Shown in pieces: positions 1-9,563 of a stretch of 64,000 nt of DNA. The notes below the pieces were generated by a model. It saw nothing but the letters and a program-made list of their open reading frames with translations, was not told the DNA's origin and did no database searches. Location: the NCBI GenBank assembly GCA_944389385.1, contig CALXMC010000002.1, positions 1 through 64,000 of the forward strand. The letters run 5' to 3'. This DNA is from an uncultured Alphaproteobacteria bacterium. Its GTDB lineage: Bacteria > Pseudomonadota > Alphaproteobacteria > Rs-D84. How positions within the stretch are numbered: position 1 is the first letter of the stretch; every line of letters begins with the position of its first letter. Made by a program: the position numbers and the translations under genes.

Positions 1-63
1 TGTAACTGGATAATAAAACGCCAGTGATTACCGGCCCGGAATAACGATAAGGAAAACGAACAA

Positions 64-375
64 ATGGTACCAGCATCAAAAATTCGCATCAAATTGACAG
101 CGTTTGACCACAGGGTTTTAATGGAGTCTGTGGATGAGATAGTCAAAACTGCAAAGCGCACAGGCGCAGATGTAGTTGGACCCGTTCGCTTGCCGACACT
201 GATTAAGAAATTTACTGTGAACCGTTCGCCACACGTTCATAAAAAGTCACGCGAACAATTTGAAATTCGCAATCATAAAGCGGTTGTTGATATTGTAAAT
301 CCAACCCCTCAGACAGTAGATGCTTTGATGAAGTTGGATTTGGCGTCCGGTGTTGATGTAAAAATTAAATTGTAA
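64..375 (+). CDS. rpsJ: 30S ribosomal protein S10
   Basis: This 103-residue protein matches S10 over its full length, with the early [11 protein letters not shown] strand and the central VGPVRLPT and [11 protein letters not shown] segments. S10 sits in the 30S head and is also the NusE antitermination factor. It is the first gene of the S10 cluster here. The AAGGAAAA stretch before the ATG at 64 acts as ribosome binding site. The promoter, and any upstream tuf or fus genes, lie outside the window. Confidence 0.98.
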   Translation: MVPASKIRIKLTAFDHRVLMESVDEIVKTAKRTGADVVGPVRLPTLIKKFTVNRSPHVHKKSREQFEIRNHKAVVDIVNPTPQTVDALMKLDLASGVDVKIKL

Positions 376-386
376 CAAATGTTTGT

Positions 387-426
387 GTTGGACGAACGTA
401 AAAAATGGTGTGTATGAACGTCCAAC
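387..426 (+). other. Intercistronic hairpin, rpsJ-rplC
   Basis: Arms 387-394 (GTTGGACG) and 419-426 (CGTCCAAC) are perfectly complementary over 8 bp around a 24-base loop. No T-run follows, so it is not an intrinsic terminator. It may be an RNA stability or processing element in the polycistronic message. Confidence 0.5.
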
Positions 427-450
427 CTACTGACAAAAAAGGCAAATAAA

Positions 451-1206
451 ATGAAACGTAGCGGTTTAATAACAACTAAAATAGGTATGACACGTCTGTA
501 CGACGACGGTGGCGTGGCACATCCAGTAACTGTTTTGTCCGTCGGCGATTGCACGGTTATTGGTAATCGTACAATGGAAAAAAATGGTTATGTCGCAAAT
601 ATTCTGGGCATGCGCGAGGCCAAGGCCAAACATGTCGCAAAACCCCAGGCAATCGCAGCCGAAAAAGCGGGCATCAAACCATATCGTAAAGTCGTGGAAT
701 TCCGTGTGTCTGATGACTGTGTGATTCCAGTCGGAACGGCTTTGTCTGCGGCTCATTTTATTGCCGGTCAATTTGTCGATGTCCAAGCAACCAGCAAAGG
801 TAAGGGATTCCAGGGTGCTATGAAACGTCATAACTTTGGCGGTAAAGAGGCATCCCACGGTGTTTTGAAAGCGCATCGTTCCATCGGTGGTACAGGTATG
901 CGTGAATGGCCGGGTCGTGTGTTAAAAGGTAAAAAGATGGCCGGTCAGATGGGAAATGAAACCGTTACGGTTCAAAATCTGAAAGTGTTCGGCGTTGATG
1001 CGGCTGAAAATCTGATTTTCGTCGAAGGCGCAGTCCCAGGTGCAAATGGCACATTCGTGTTGGTGTTTGACGCTGTTAAAAAAGAGCAGGCTGAATTGCC
1101 GGTTCCAACACACACTGTTCAGGCCCCAGTTGCCGAAGAAGCACCGGCAGAAAATGAAACCGCAACCGCGGCAGAAACCGAAACAGCAGAAACTGTTGCG
1201 GAATAA
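451..1206 (+). CDS. rplC: 50S ribosomal protein L3 with acidic C-terminal tail
   Basis: L3 is an early 23S-binding assembly protein. The start GLITTKIGMTRLY and the HRSIGGTGMREWPGRVLKGKKM region (seen here as separate conserved motifs near residues 138-165) identify it. At 251 residues it is about 40 longer than usual. The excess, from about residue 213, is an Ala/Glu/Thr/Pro-rich low-complexity tail. The reading frame is continuous to the stop at 1206, with no sign of a frameshift. rplD follows after 34 bases. Confidence 0.97.
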   Translation: MKRSGLITTKIGMTRLYDDGGVAHPVTVLSVGDCTVIGNRTMEKNGYVANILGMREAKAKHVAKPQAIAAEKAGIKPYRKVVEFRVSDDCVIPVGTALSAAHFIAGQFVDVQATSKGKGFQGAMKRHNFGGKEASHGVLKAHRSIGGTGMREWPGRVLKGKKMAGQMGNETVTVQNLKVFGVDAAENLIFVEGAVPGANGTFVLVFDAVKKEQAELPVPTHTVQAPVAEEAPAENETATAAETETAETVAE

Positions 1207-1240
1207 TTAAATGGGCAACAGATAAAGCAAGGTGGAAAAA

Positions 1241-1861
1241 ATGCAAGTTGATGTTATAAATTTTGATGGCAAATCTGTCGGTAAAGTTGATTTGGCAGAC
1301 AGCATATTTGGTATAGAACCACGTGCCGATATTCTGCATCGTGTGGTTACATGGCAACGTGCAAAATCACGTGCAGGTACGCATGCGGTGAAAACTGTGT
1401 CCGATGTCGCTGGCAGTGGTAAAAAAGCATTCAAACAGAAAAAAACTGGTAACGCACGCCAGGGTGAAAGATACAATGTTCATATGCGTGGTGGTGGTGT
1501 CGTTCATGGACCAGTTGTTCGCAGTCATGAAATCGATTTGCCGAAAAAGATTCGCAGTTTGGGTCTGAAAATGGCTTTGTCGTCCAAGGCCAAAGATGGC
1601 AATTTGATTGTGATAGATTCTGAAAAATTGTCTGCGGCAAAAACAGGCGCGTTGGCCAAGCAGTTGAAAAAACTGAACTTGGATTCTGCGTTGTTCGTTG
1701 GTGCAGATGAATTGGATGCGAATTTCAAAAAATCCGCAGCGAATATTCCAAACATCGATGCGTTGCCGACAATCGGTTTGAACGTGTTGGATGTTCTGAA
1801 ACATAATAAATTGGTTTTGACGGCTGATGCGGTCAAAGCGGTGGAAGCGCGTTTGGCATAA
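1241..1861 (+). CDS. rplD: 50S ribosomal protein L4
   Basis: L4 lines the exit tunnel and in some bacteria represses its own operon. The motif KKTGNARQGERYN and the LPKKIRSLGLKMALSSK region are characteristic. The frame is open from a GTG at 1232, but the ATG at 1241 is preceded by a strong AAGGTGG at five bases' distance. That start yields 206 residues beginning MQVDVINFDG, the normal L4 N-terminus. Confidence 0.97.
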   Translation: MQVDVINFDGKSVGKVDLADSIFGIEPRADILHRVVTWQRAKSRAGTHAVKTVSDVAGSGKKAFKQKKTGNARQGERYNVHMRGGGVVHGPVVRSHEIDLPKKIRSLGLKMALSSKAKDGNLIVIDSEKLSAAKTGALAKQLKKLNLDSALFVGADELDANFKKSAANIPNIDALPTIGLNVLDVLKHNKLVLTADAVKAVEARLA

Positions 1862-1894
1862 TTTGCATAACGCAAGACGAAAAGGTATAACAAA

Positions 1895-2230
1895 ATGGCA
1901 GAAAAAAAAGTTACATCAGAGAAAAAAGTCGTGCGCACCGCCGGTATTTACGATATACTGCGTCGCCCGATAATCTCGGAAAAATCGGCCAAATTATCCG
2001 AAAGCAACGGTGTTGCGTTCGAAGTTGCAGCAAATGCAACCAAGGCTGATGTTGTTCGCGCAATCCAGGCGATTTACAATGTAAAACCAACCAAGGTTAA
2101 TATTGTCGTCGTCAAAGGAAAAGAAAAATCTTTCCGTGGGCGTGGCGCGGGCACACAACGTACTGTTAAAAAAGCATACGTTTCTTTGCCGGCTGATGCT
2201 AAATTGGATTTGGCGGCAAACGTACAGTAA
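1895..2230 (+). CDS. rplW: 50S ribosomal protein L23
   Basis: L23 sits at the tunnel exit and docks trigger factor and SRP. The protein has 111 residues. The L23 fold starts near residue 19 with the YDILRRPIISEKS signature and ends near FRGRGAGTQRTVKKAYV. The first 18 residues are a Lys-rich extension. The start follows a purine-rich AAAAGG site. Confidence 0.97.
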   Translation: MAEKKVTSEKKVVRTAGIYDILRRPIISEKSAKLSESNGVAFEVAANATKADVVRAIQAIYNVKPTKVNIVVVKGKEKSFRGRGAGTQRTVKKAYVSLPADAKLDLAANVQ

Positions 2231-2303
2231 TAATCGCGCCAGGGCAGAGAACCCAAAATAATATGGATGTTAGTGTTCTGGCATAAACAAAGGTAAGAAA
2301 AAA

Positions 2304-3137
2304 ATGGCATTAAAGCATTATAAACCAACAACAGCGGGCACACGCGGTTTGACACTGATTGACCGCAGTGAATTGCACCGTGGCGCGCCTGAAAAAGCGC
2401 TGACCGTTGGGTTAAAGTCCAAAGGTGGACGTAATAATTTCGGTCATGTCACCGTTATGCATCAGGGTGGCGGACATAAACGCAAATATCGCTTGATTGA
2501 TTTTGCACGCAAGAAAAAAGGTGTTCCTGCGACGGTTGTGCGTTTGGAATATGATCCGAATCGTACTGCGTTCATTGCGTTGATTGAATATACAGATGGT
2601 GCGCGTTCTTATATTTTGGCACCACGCGATTTGAAGGTTGGCGATGTTGTTATTTCCGGCGAACGCGAAGATATCAAGCCGGGTAATGCAATGCCTTTGA
2701 AAAATATGCCAATCGGTACAATTGTGCATAATGTCGAGTTGAAACCAGGTGCCGGCGGCCAATTGGCGCGCAGTGCGGGTTGTTATGCGCAGTTGATGGG
2801 TAAAGACGGTGTCTATGCCCAGATTAAAATGAACAGTGGCGAATTGCGCAAAGTTCATTCCGATTGTATGGCGACGGTTGGCACTGTGTCTAATCCGGAT
2901 CAACGTAATGTTAATCTGGGCAAGGCCGGTCGTGCGCGTTGGTTGGGTATTCGTCCGTCCGTTCGCGGTATGGCACAGAACCCAGTCGATCACCCGATGG
3001 GTGGTGGTAACGGTCATTCCAAGGGCCACGAACCAGTATCACGTACAGGTATTCCAGCCAAGGGATATCGTACCCGTAGCAATAAACGTACTGCTAAGAT
3101 GATTATCCGCAGCAGACATTTGGCAAAGAAAAAATAA
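2304..3137 (+). CDS. rplB: 50S ribosomal protein L2
   Basis: L2 (277 residues) is the large-subunit protein needed for subunit joining and peptidyl-transferase assembly. The conserved segment [18 protein letters not shown] near residues 218-235 includes the functionally important histidine. KKYRLIDF-like and [10 protein letters not shown] motifs lie in the N-terminal half. Length and position between rplW and rpsS are standard. Confidence 0.98.
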   Translation: MALKHYKPTTAGTRGLTLIDRSELHRGAPEKALTVGLKSKGGRNNFGHVTVMHQGGGHKRKYRLIDFARKKKGVPATVVRLEYDPNRTAFIALIEYTDGARSYILAPRDLKVGDVVISGEREDIKPGNAMPLKNMPIGTIVHNVELKPGAGGQLARSAGCYAQLMGKDGVYAQIKMNSGELRKVHSDCMATVGTVSNPDQRNVNLGKAGRARWLGIRPSVRGMAQNPVDHPMGGGNGHSKGHEPVSRTGIPAKGYRTRSNKRTAKMIIRSRHLAKKK

Positions 3138-3158
3138 TATAAAAAAACGGAGTAATTG

Positions 3159-3440
3159 ATGTCTCGTTCAGTATGGAAAGGTCCGTATATTCATCCGTCG
3201 CTGTTGAAGAAAGTTGCGGCGGCAAATGAAGCAAATGACCATAAACCGATTAAAACTTGGTCGCGCAGCAGCACGATTATACCGCCGATGGTTGGTTTGA
3301 CAATCGAAGTGCATAATGGTAACAAATTTATTCCTGTGTCCATCGTAGAAGATATGATTGGGCACAAGTTGGGTGAATTTGCGCCAACCCGCACGTTCAA
3401 AGGACATGCGGCAAATAAAAAGGCCGCCGCGGCAAAATAA
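3159..3440 (+). CDS. rpsS: 30S ribosomal protein S19
   Basis: S19 (93 residues) binds the 16S 3' domain beside S13. [11 protein letters not shown] at the start and [20 protein letters not shown] towards the end identify it. A TTG at 3156 lies directly upstream in frame, but the ATG at 3159 is better placed behind the ACGGAG site at 3147-3152. Confidence 0.97.
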   Translation: MSRSVWKGPYIHPSLLKKVAAANEANDHKPIKTWSRSSTIIPPMVGLTIEVHNGNKFIPVSIVEDMIGHKLGEFAPTRTFKGHAANKKAAAAK

Positions 3441-3456
3441 TTAAAGGGTTACAGTT

Positions 3457-3882
3457 ATGACAGCAAGATATGGAATAAAAGAAAATCAAGTGCGCGCGTT
3501 CAATAAACTGATTCGTATCAGCCATCAAAAATTGAATTTGGTGTGCGATTTGATACGTGGTTTGCCGGTTGATCGTGCGATCGATGTCTTGAAGTTTTCT
3601 AAAAAACGTGTCGCGGGCGAAGTGCTGAAAACTTTGATGTCGGCCATCGCAAATGCAGAACATAATAAAAATCTGCCGGCGGAAAGCCTGTACGTCAAAG
3701 AAATTTGGTGTGGCAAAGCGCTGACTATGAAGCGTATTATGCCTGCATCCCAGGGACGTGCACGTCCGATTTTGAAACCGTTTTCAAATCTGACGATTGT
3801 TTTGGAATCTGGGGTTGCGCCAACAAAAAAGAAGGCGGCACAGCCAGCCAAGGCAGAAAAAACAACAAAAAAGGCAAAGTAA
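3457..3882 (+). CDS. rplV: 50S ribosomal protein L22 with Lys/Ala tail
   Basis: L22 reaches into the exit tunnel with its beta-hairpin. Conserved segments are KLNLVCDLIRG, the AEHN region and MKRIMPASQGRA. At 141 residues it is longer than most bacterial L22 proteins. The last roughly 20 residues (from TKKKAAQPAK) are a basic low-complexity tail. It sits 16 bases after rpsS and is followed by a 90-base spacer with a strong hairpin. Confidence 0.97.
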   Translation: MTARYGIKENQVRAFNKLIRISHQKLNLVCDLIRGLPVDRAIDVLKFSKKRVAGEVLKTLMSAIANAEHNKNLPAESLYVKEIWCGKALTMKRIMPASQGRARPILKPFSNLTIVLESGVAPTKKKAAQPAKAEKTTKKAK

Positions 3883-3888
3883 TTCATC

Positions 3889-3949
3889 GGGCAAGTGGTA
3901 TGGATGTAAATCCTGAATAAAGATGGCCTGTCTTCAAGAACACTTGCCC
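3889..3949 (+). other. Intercistronic hairpin, rplV-rpsC
   Basis: Arms GGGCAAGTG (3889-3897) and CACTTGCCC (3941-3949) pair perfectly over 9 bp. No T-run follows, so read-through into rpsC is expected. Its role is unknown. Confidence 0.5.
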
Positions 3950-3972
3950 ATAAAAATATAAGGAAAATAAAA

Positions 3973-4674
3973 ATGGGACAAAAAGTATCGCCGATTTCAT
4001 TGCGCGAATTTATTAACAAGGTAACTGATTCACGTTGGATTGCGGGTAAACGTGACTATGCGAATTTGTTGGCAGAAGATATTAAAATCCGCAAATTTAT
4101 TGAACGTAAATTGAAAAAAGCCGGTTTGGCCAAGGTCGTTGTTGAACGTTTTGCTAAAAAGGTTGTGGTGACAATTCATACATCGCGCCCTGGTATGATT
4201 ATCGGTAAAAATGGTGCGGATATCGAAGCATTACGTAACGATATTAAAAAATTGGTTAAAAACGACCAGGTTGTCGTTAATATTTACGAAGTGCGTCGTC
4301 CTGATTTGAATGCTCAATTGGTTGCACAAAGCATTGCACAACAAATCGAGGGACGTGTTTCATTCAAACGTGCAATGAAGAAAGCCGTCCAGAACGCTGT
4401 AAAGGCGGGTGCCCAGGGTATTAAAGTTATGTGTTCGGGTCGTCTGAACGGTGCGGAAATCGCGCGCAGCGAACAAATTCGCGAAGGTCGTATTCCGTTG
4501 CACACTTTGCGTGCCGATATTGACTATGCGTCAATCCAGGCAAAAACCACTTATGGTGTTATCGGTGTAAAGGTTTGGATTTATACCGGTGATGTCGTAA
4601 ATAAGGAAAAATTGGCGTCGGAAATGGCTCGTCCCGCTGAATACGCCGGCACCAGTGAAAGAAAAAGCAAGTAA
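3973..4674 (+). CDS. rpsC: 30S ribosomal protein S3
   Basis: S3 (233 residues) forms part of the mRNA entry site. A KH domain with the [17 protein letters not shown] loop lies near residues 72-90. The C-terminal domain contains [14 protein letters not shown] and the [14 protein letters not shown] segment. Gene order and length are normal. The start is behind ATAAGGAAAAT. Confidence 0.98.
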   Translation: MGQKVSPISLREFINKVTDSRWIAGKRDYANLLAEDIKIRKFIERKLKKAGLAKVVVERFAKKVVVTIHTSRPGMIIGKNGADIEALRNDIKKLVKNDQVVVNIYEVRRPDLNAQLVAQSIAQQIEGRVSFKRAMKKAVQNAVKAGAQGIKVMCSGRLNGAEIARSEQIREGRIPLHTLRADIDYASIQAKTTYGVIGVKVWIYTGDVVNKEKLASEMARPAEYAGTSERKSK

Positions 4675-4741
4675 TTTTTGTCGGCATCTATATGGTGTCG
4701 GGGACACAAAAATGAAACACAGAAATTAAAAGGTTATTGTT

Positions 4742-5155
4742 ATGTTAATGCCAAATAAAACAAAATTTCGCAAACAGCACAAAGGCCGTATTCACGGACT
4801 GGCCAAAGGTGGCAGTGAATTGGCGTTTGGGTCGTTTGGTCTGAAAGCGATGACGCCGGAACGTGTTACCGCGCGTCAAATCGAGGCTGCGCGTCGCGCA
4901 ATTACCCGTCACATGCGTCGTATGGGTAAATTGTGGATTCGCGTGTTCCCAGATGTTCCAGTAACTAAAAAGCCCGCTGAAGTCCGTATGGGTAAAGGTA
5001 AGGGTGCGGTTGAATACTGGGTTTGTCGTGTAAAACCGGGTCGTATCTTGTTCGAATTGGACGGTGTTAAACCCGAAGTCGCATACGAAGCATTCGCGTT
5101 GGCGGCGGCAAAGTTACCAGTTAAAACCAAAGTTGTTGAACGCAAGGTCAATTAA
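4742..5155 (+). CDS. rplP: 50S ribosomal protein L16
   Basis: L16 (137 residues) lies near the A-site of the 50S subunit. Conserved parts are KFRKQHKGR near the start, [17 protein letters not shown] and [13 protein letters not shown] second in-frame ATG at 4748 would give the common MPNKTKFRK start. The upstream ATG at 4742 is nearer the AAAAGG ribosome-binding stretch, so the exact start is uncertain by two codons. Confidence 0.97.
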   Translation: MLMPNKTKFRKQHKGRIHGLAKGGSELAFGSFGLKAMTPERVTARQIEAARRAITRHMRRMGKLWIRVFPDVPVTKKPAEVRMGKGKGAVEYWVCRVKPGRILFELDGVKPEVAYEAFALAAAKLPVKTKVVERKVN

Positions 5156-5166
5156 AGGTTGGAAAA

Positions 5167-5361
5167 ATGGCTCAGAAAAAAGTTGAAAAAGAAGCTTTGA
5201 CAGCAGAAGCGTTGCAAAGCAAACTGGAAAATCTGAAAAAAGAACAGATGAATCAACGTTTCCAGCACGCCAGCGGTCAAATGGCAAAAACGCACGTTAT
5301 GCGTCAGACCAGACGTGAAATCGCGCGTGTGAAAACCGCTATTGCTGCGGCGAAAAAATAA
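5167..5361 (+). CDS. rpmC: 50S ribosomal protein L29
   Basis: L29 is a 64-residue helical-hairpin protein at the tunnel exit. The sequence is mostly helix-forming, with the typical LENLKKEQMNQRFQHASGQ stretch and the R-x-x-R-R-E-I-A-R-V-K-T ending. It begins 11 bases after rplP behind AAAGGTTGGAAA. A 122-base spacer follows, unusually long for this position. Confidence 0.96.
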   Translation: MAQKKVEKEALTAEALQSKLENLKKEQMNQRFQHASGQMAKTHVMRQTRREIARVKTAIAAAKK

Positions 5362-5483
5362 AATTGCTGATTTTTGTTGAGATTTCTAAATTTTTAGTTA
5401 TCATAAAACGAAATTGGCCAAAAAAATGGTGGGTTTGTGCGAATATAACGCATAAATCTGTAAACGAATAAGGGACAAAAGTT

Positions 5484-5753
5484 ATGCCAAGACGTGTATT
5501 GCAAGGAACAGTCAAAAGTACAGCAAATGACAAGACTGTCGTAGTCGAAGTCGAACGTCGTTTCCGTCATCCGCTGTATGGCAAGTTCGTTAAGCAGAAC
5601 AAAAAATACAAAGCGCACGATGAAAACAACGAATATAAAGTTGGCGACATCGTCGCGATTGAAGAGCATCGTCCGATTTCCAAGACCAAGACTTGGATTG
5701 TCAAGGGACGCGTTGGTGTTTCCAAAGACGAAACCGTGGATGTTGCTGAATAA
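5484..5753 (+). CDS. rpsQ: 30S ribosomal protein S17
   Basis: S17 (89 residues) is a primary 16S-binding protein with an OB fold. [20 protein letters not shown] at the start and the [12 protein letters not shown] segment are diagnostic. The spacer from rpmC contains a possible weak internal promoter (TTGTTG near 5374, TATCAT near 5399), which I would not rely on. Confidence 0.97.
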   Translation: MPRRVLQGTVKSTANDKTVVVEVERRFRHPLYGKFVKQNKKYKAHDENNEYKVGDIVAIEEHRPISKTKTWIVKGRVGVSKDETVDVAE

Positions 5754-5761
5754 TACCAGGT

Positions 5762-5794
5762 GGGTTCTTTGAGGCCGCAAGGCAGTCGGAACCC
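5762..5794 (+). other. Intercistronic hairpin, rpsQ-rplN
   Basis: GGGTTC (5762-5767) pairs with GAACCC (5789-5794) around a loop that itself contains GCC/GGC complementarity. No T-run follows. It belongs to the set of sequence-unrelated hairpins in the longer spacers of this cluster. Confidence 0.4.
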
Positions 5795-5846
5795 GAAACA
5801 AAGCAGTGGGGGATTGCCCCGCGTGCAGGATAAAAGGTGAAAAGTT

Positions 5847-6221
5847 ATGATACAAAATGAAACAGTTATGACAGTGGCCGACAACTCGGGTGCACGTAAG
5901 GCAATGTGCATCAAAGTGTTGGGCGGTTCACATCGTCGTTATGCGACGGTCGGCGACAAAATTGTCGTTGCCATCAAAGATGCGATTCCACGCGGTAAAG
6001 TACAAAAAGGTACTGTGCAGCGCGCGATTATCGTTCGTACCAAATTCCCGGTTAAACGCCCGGATGGTTCGATTATTCGTTTTGATGACAATGCGGTCGT
6101 TTTGATTAACAAAAACAATTTTGAACCAATTGGCACACGTATCTTTGGGCCGATTGCGCGTGAAGTGCGTCGTAAATACGATGTTCAGAAAATTGTATCT
6201 TTGGCACCCGAGGTTATTTAA
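5847..6221 (+). CDS. rplN: 50S ribosomal protein L14
   Basis: L14 (124 residues) contacts 16S rRNA at the subunit interface. [18 protein letters not shown], the [16 protein letters not shown] segment and the [13 protein letters not shown] ending are conserved throughout bacteria. The start follows AAAAGGTGAAAAG. rplX starts about 30 bases downstream. Confidence 0.98.
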   Translation: MIQNETVMTVADNSGARKAMCIKVLGGSHRRYATVGDKIVVAIKDAIPRGKVQKGTVQRAIIVRTKFPVKRPDGSIIRFDDNAVVLINKNNFEPIGTRIFGPIAREVRRKYDVQKIVSLAPEVI

Positions 6222-6254
6222 CAGCGGTAATTGCAACAGACAAAGGGTTATAAA

Positions 6255-6557
6255 ATGAAAATCAAAAAAGGCGATGAAGTCATAGTTATTTCGGGAAAGT
6301 ACAAGGGCGTCAAAGGCAAAGTGTTAGAGGCGCGTCCGTCTGAATCCCGTGTTGTTGTCGAAGGTGTTAACCGTCACAAATGGCATGTGAAACCAACCCA
6401 AGAACAGCCAGGTCATATCGTTGATCGCGAGGCGCCTGTTCATGTTTCTAATGTTGCGTTGGTGGATCCGAAAACTAAAAAAGCCACACGCGTTGGTTAC
6501 AAAATCGACGGCGATAAAAAAGTTCGCATTGCGAAAAAATCTGGTGCGGAACTGTAA
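6255..6557 (+). CDS. rplX: 50S ribosomal protein L24
   Basis: L24 starts 50S assembly. The 100-residue product has an N-terminal KOW motif ([18 protein letters not shown]) and the later [12 protein letters not shown] segment. The frame is open from a TTG at 6231. The ATG at 6255 is preceded by AAAGGG at 6242-6247 and gives the standard MKIKKGDEV start. Confidence 0.97.
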   Translation: MKIKKGDEVIVISGKYKGVKGKVLEARPSESRVVVEGVNRHKWHVKPTQEQPGHIVDREAPVHVSNVALVDPKTKKATRVGYKIDGDKKVRIAKKSGAEL

Positions 6558-6567
6558 TGAAAAACTG

Positions 6568-6587
6568 GTTCCCGCTGTTACGGGGAC
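6568..6587 (+). other. Short hairpin with CTGTTA loop, rplX-rplE
   Basis: GTTCCCG (6568-6574) pairs with CGGGGAC (6581-6587) including one G-T wobble, around the loop CTGTTA. The core CCCGCTGTTACGGG occurs again at 8543-8556 between rplF and rplR, so this is a recurring element. Confidence 0.45.
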
Positions 6588-6608
6588 AAAACGTTAAGGA
6601 ATAAAGAG

Positions 6609-7154
6609 ATGCAAAGCAGATTGCGTGAAATTTATGAAAAAGAAATAGTGCCGGAACTGATTAAAGAGTTCGGGTACAAAAATGCGTTGGAAGTGCCAAA
6701 ACTGACAAAAATTGTTTTGAACATGGGTGTCGGCGAGGCAGTTGCCGATAAAAAGAAGTTGGATTCCGCTGTCGCGGATATGACGGCTATTGCCGCCCAG
6801 AAACCAATTGTTACGCATGCGAAAAAATCCATCGCAACATATCGTCTGCGCGAAGGTCAGGCCATTGGTTGCAAGGTGACTTTGCGTGGTAAAAGAATGT
6901 ATGATTTTCTGGACAAGTTGATTGTTGTGGCTTTGCCTCGTGTCAAGGATTTCCGTGGTTTATCAAAGTCTAAGTTTGATGGGCGCGGTAATTATGCGTT
7001 CGGTATCAAGGAACATTTGATTTTCCCAGAAATTTCCGTTGATAAAATCGATGCAATCCGTGGTATGGATATCGTTATCGCAACAACCGCAAAAACAGAT
7101 GACGAAGCACGTGCGTTGCTGACTAAACTGGGATTGCCGTTGGTTTTGAAATAA
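6609..7154 (+). CDS. rplE: 50S ribosomal protein L5
   Basis: L5 (181 residues) carries 5S rRNA into the central protuberance. Diagnostic stretches are [28 protein letters not shown] and the [13 protein letters not shown] segment. Length is normal. The SD-like AAGGAAT precedes the ATG, and rpsN follows after 15 bases. Confidence 0.98.
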   Translation: MQSRLREIYEKEIVPELIKEFGYKNALEVPKLTKIVLNMGVGEAVADKKKLDSAVADMTAIAAQKPIVTHAKKSIATYRLREGQAIGCKVTLRGKRMYDFLDKLIVVALPRVKDFRGLSKSKFDGRGNYAFGIKEHLIFPEISVDKIDAIRGMDIVIATTAKTDDEARALLTKLGLPLVLK

Positions 7155-7169
7155 TAAAGGGTATACAAT

Positions 7170-7472
7170 ATGGCTAAATTAGCGTTAATAAATAAACAAA
7201 AAAAACGTGAAAAATTGGTCGCAAAATACGCCAAGAAACATGATGCTATTATGGAAAAAATGTCCGTAAATGCAACACCAGATGAACGTTTCGAGGCTAT
7301 GAAAAAAGCGGCAAAATTGCCACGTAATGCGAATCGTACACGGTTGCACAATCGTTGTTCGGTGACTGGACGTGCCCGCGGTTATTCCCGTTGGTTTGGG
7401 CTGTGCCGTCAACAATTGCGTACAATGGCGTCCAAAGGCGAATTGCCGGGCGTTCGCAAGTCCAGTTGGTAA
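7170..7472 (+). CDS. rpsN: 30S ribosomal protein S14, zinc-free type
   Basis: S14 (100 residues) sits in the 30S head. The long form with [20 protein letters not shown] lacks the two CxxC pairs of the short zinc-binding form. It is therefore the zinc-independent type usual in proteobacteria. The C-terminal RKSSW is typical. Confidence 0.97.
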   Translation: MAKLALINKQKKREKLVAKYAKKHDAIMEKMSVNATPDERFEAMKKAAKLPRNANRTRLHNRCSVTGRARGYSRWFGLCRQQLRTMASKGELPGVRKSSW

Positions 7473-7493
7473 TTTTGTATTTTTAATTAAACG

Positions 7494-7516
7494 CCAGTTG
7501 TGGACAATGCAGCTGG
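7494..7516 (+). other. Intercistronic hairpin, rpsN-rpsH
   Basis: CCAGTTG (7494-7500) pairs with CAGCTGG (7510-7516) with one G-T wobble around a 9-base loop. A GC-rich stretch follows, then the rpsH ribosome binding site. There is no terminator-like T-run. Confidence 0.4.
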
Positions 7517-7559
7517 GGTCGGGGCGGGGTAACCCAACCGAGTAACAAGGAGTAAAATG

Positions 7560-7958
7560 ATGTCATTATCACACCCAATCGGAGATATGCTGACCCGTAT
7601 TCGTAATGGGCAGAATGCCGGTAAAGAATTTGTAACCGTTCCAAACAGCAAACTGCGCGCCGCAGTTTTGGCTGTGTTAAAGGATGAAGGTTTTATTACT
7701 GATTTCCGCAAAGAGCAAATTGACGAACATCGTGCCAATTTGATTGTTGAATTAAAGTATGTTGGCGGAAAAGGTGCAATCCAAGATATTACAGTTGTTT
7801 CCAAACCTGGTCGTCGCGTTTATTCTGGCAGTGCCAAAATGCCGCGCGTTTTGAATGGTTTGGGTATTGCAATTGTTTCGACACCAAATGGGGTTATGAC
7901 TGATCACAAGGCACGCTTGATGAATGTCGGTGGCGAAGTGTTGTGCAAGGTTATTTAA
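7560..7958 (+). CDS. rpsH: 30S ribosomal protein S8
   Basis: S8 binds the 16S central domain and in enterobacteria represses the spc operon. SHPIGDMLTRIRNGQ at the start and RVYSGSAKMPRVLNGLGIAIVST at the C-terminal half identify it. Two adjacent ATGs (7557, 7560) follow AAGGAG at 7547-7552. The second gives a 7-base spacing and the common MSLSHPIGDML start, so it is preferred. Confidence 0.97.
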   Translation: MSLSHPIGDMLTRIRNGQNAGKEFVTVPNSKLRAAVLAVLKDEGFITDFRKEQIDEHRANLIVELKYVGGKGAIQDITVVSKPGRRVYSGSAKMPRVLNGLGIAIVSTPNGVMTDHKARLMNVGGEVLCKVI

Positions 7959-7976
7959 TTACAGTAAGGATTGAAA

Positions 7977-8528
7977 ATGTCTCGTGCAGGAAAACATCCA
8001 GTTAAATTAAAAGAAGGCGTGTCGGCGGCAATTGCGGGCGACGTGCTGACCATCAAAGGTCCAAAGGGTGAATTGAAGGTTTCGTTGGATACCAAACATG
8101 CCGGCTTGGTTGATGTTGTTATAGAAGCAGACCAGGTTGTCGTTACACCAAAAGATGCTGAAGATAAAACATCGCGCGCAATGTGGGGAACTATGACCCG
8201 CAATGTTCGGGCGGCTGTTGATGGTGTGACCGATGGTTTTACCAAAGAAATGTACATGAAAGGCGTTGGTTATAAAGCGTCTGTGAATGGTAATAAATTG
8301 GTGTTGGTGGCGGGGTATTCCCATGATGTTATTATGGAAATTCCAACCGGTTTGTCCGTTAAAATGGGCGAAACACCAACTGAATTTGCCATCAGCGGTA
8401 CAGATAAATGCTTGGTTGGACAGTTTGCAGACAAAATTCATAAAGTTCGCAAACCGGATCCATACAAAGGCAAAGGTATATTCTATAAGGGTGAACGTAT
8501 CCGCCGCAAAGAAGGTAAAAAGAAATAA
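7977..8528 (+). CDS. rplF: 50S ribosomal protein L6
   Basis: L6 has two homologous domains and lies near the factor-binding site. MSRAGKHPVKL, TIKGPKGEL and the C-terminal GQFADKIHKVRKPDPYKGKG signature are present. The frame is open from TTG 7971, but the ATG at 7977 is 6 bases from TAAGGA and gives the normal start. The product has 183 residues. Confidence 0.97.
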   Translation: MSRAGKHPVKLKEGVSAAIAGDVLTIKGPKGELKVSLDTKHAGLVDVVIEADQVVVTPKDAEDKTSRAMWGTMTRNVRAAVDGVTDGFTKEMYMKGVGYKASVNGNKLVLVAGYSHDVIMEIPTGLSVKMGETPTEFAISGTDKCLVGQFADKIHKVRKPDPYKGKGIFYKGERIRRKEGKKK

Positions 8529-8538
8529 TAATTAGTAT

Positions 8539-8560
8539 GATTCCCGCTGTTACGGGTATC
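8539..8560 (+). other. Short hairpin with CTGTTA loop, rplF-rplR
   Basis: GATTCCCG (8539-8546) faces CGGGTATC (8553-8560) with one T-T mismatch around CTGTTA. The 14-base core CCCGCTGTTACGGG is identical to the core at 6571-6584. Confidence 0.45.
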
Positions 8561-8579
8561 GGATAAAAAAGGAAACAAA

Positions 8580-8936
8580 ATGTTGAAACATTTGTCATCA
8601 GAAGAAAGACGCACGTTGGCCAATCGCAGTGCGTTGAAAAGAAAAAATCCGGGCAAAATCCGTTTGTCGGTTTTCCGTTCGGGACGTCATATCGAAATCC
8701 AGGCCATCGATGATGTGCGTGGGCATACTGTTTGTGCTGCGTCGTCAAAGGAAAAAGATTTCAAAGGCAAGGGTTGGAATGTCGCTGGGGCTGAATTGGT
8801 TGGTAAAGCATTTGCCGAACGTGCGGTGGCGGCGGGCATAGCCGAAAATTGCTATTTCGATCGTGGCGGTTATCGCTATCACGGCCGGGTCAAGGCTCTG
8901 TGCGAAGCAATCCGCGCGGGCGGGGTCAGAATTTAA
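8580..8936 (+). CDS. rplR: 50S ribosomal protein L18
   Basis: L18 (118 residues) binds 5S rRNA together with L5. [17 protein letters not shown] in the first half and the C-terminal [20 protein letters not shown] segment are diagnostic. It starts behind AAAAAGGAAAC and ends 23 bases before rpsE. Confidence 0.97.
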   Translation: MLKHLSSEERRTLANRSALKRKNPGKIRLSVFRSGRHIEIQAIDDVRGHTVCAASSKEKDFKGKGWNVAGAELVGKAFAERAVAAGIAENCYFDRGGYRYHGRVKALCEAIRAGGVRI

Positions 8937-8959
8937 TCGATAATATACGGAGTTTTATA

Positions 8960-9529
8960 ATGGCACGTTATGATGATAAAAAATTACAAACGGATAATTT
9001 AGTGGACAAGTTGGTTTCCATTAACCGTGTTTCCAAAACTGTGAAGGGTGGCCGTAATATGTCGTTCGCTGCGTTGGTCGTGGTCGGGGACAAGGCTGGT
9101 CGTGTTGGTTTTGGTAAAGGTAAAGCGTTGGAAGTGCAATCTGCGGTTCAAAAAGCAACCAAGGCCGCCAAAGCAAAAATGATTCGCGTCCCGCTGAAAG
9201 AAGGTCGCACATTGCACCATGACATAAGCGCAAAATATGGCGCAAGTAAATTGGTTGTTCGCAGTGCTGTCCCCGGTACTGGTATTATCGCGGGTGGTGC
9301 ATTGCGTGCAGTGTTTGAATGCTTGGGCGTCCAGGACGTTGTTGTGAAATCCCAGGGTTCCAATAATCCGAACAATATGATTCGTGCTGCGTTTTTGGCA
9401 TTCGAAAAAATGAATTCGCCGAAAATTGTGGCGGCGCGTCGTGGCAAAACTGTCGCAGAAATTATTGCAGGACGTGACGGTAAAAAAATGGAACCTGCGT
9501 CCGATCAACCCGCCGCAGAAGAAAAATAA
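8960..9529 (+). CDS. rpsE: 30S ribosomal protein S5
   Basis: S5 (189 residues) helps decoding fidelity. The double-stranded-RNA-binding domain includes [18 protein letters not shown], followed by [31 protein letters not shown] and a [15 protein letters not shown] ending. The open frame extends back into rplR to 8849. The ATG at 8960 is chosen because ACGGAG (8947-8952) precedes it and the protein then begins MARYDDKK. Confidence 0.97.
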   Translation: MARYDDKKLQTDNLVDKLVSINRVSKTVKGGRNMSFAALVVVGDKAGRVGFGKGKALEVQSAVQKATKAAKAKMIRVPLKEGRTLHHDISAKYGASKLVVRSAVPGTGIIAGGALRAVFECLGVQDVVVKSQGSNNPNNMIRAAFLAFEKMNSPKIVAARRGKTVAEIIAGRDGKKMEPASDQPAAEEK

Positions 9530-9563
9530 TTCGGCTGTGCGCCAATAAGAACGGAGATATATT

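Noticed and set aside
5374-5404. Internal promoter in the rpmC-rpsQ spacer (TTGTTG...TATCAT)
   Set aside because: Spacer of 19 bases and poor box match; AT-rich spacers produce such matches by chance.
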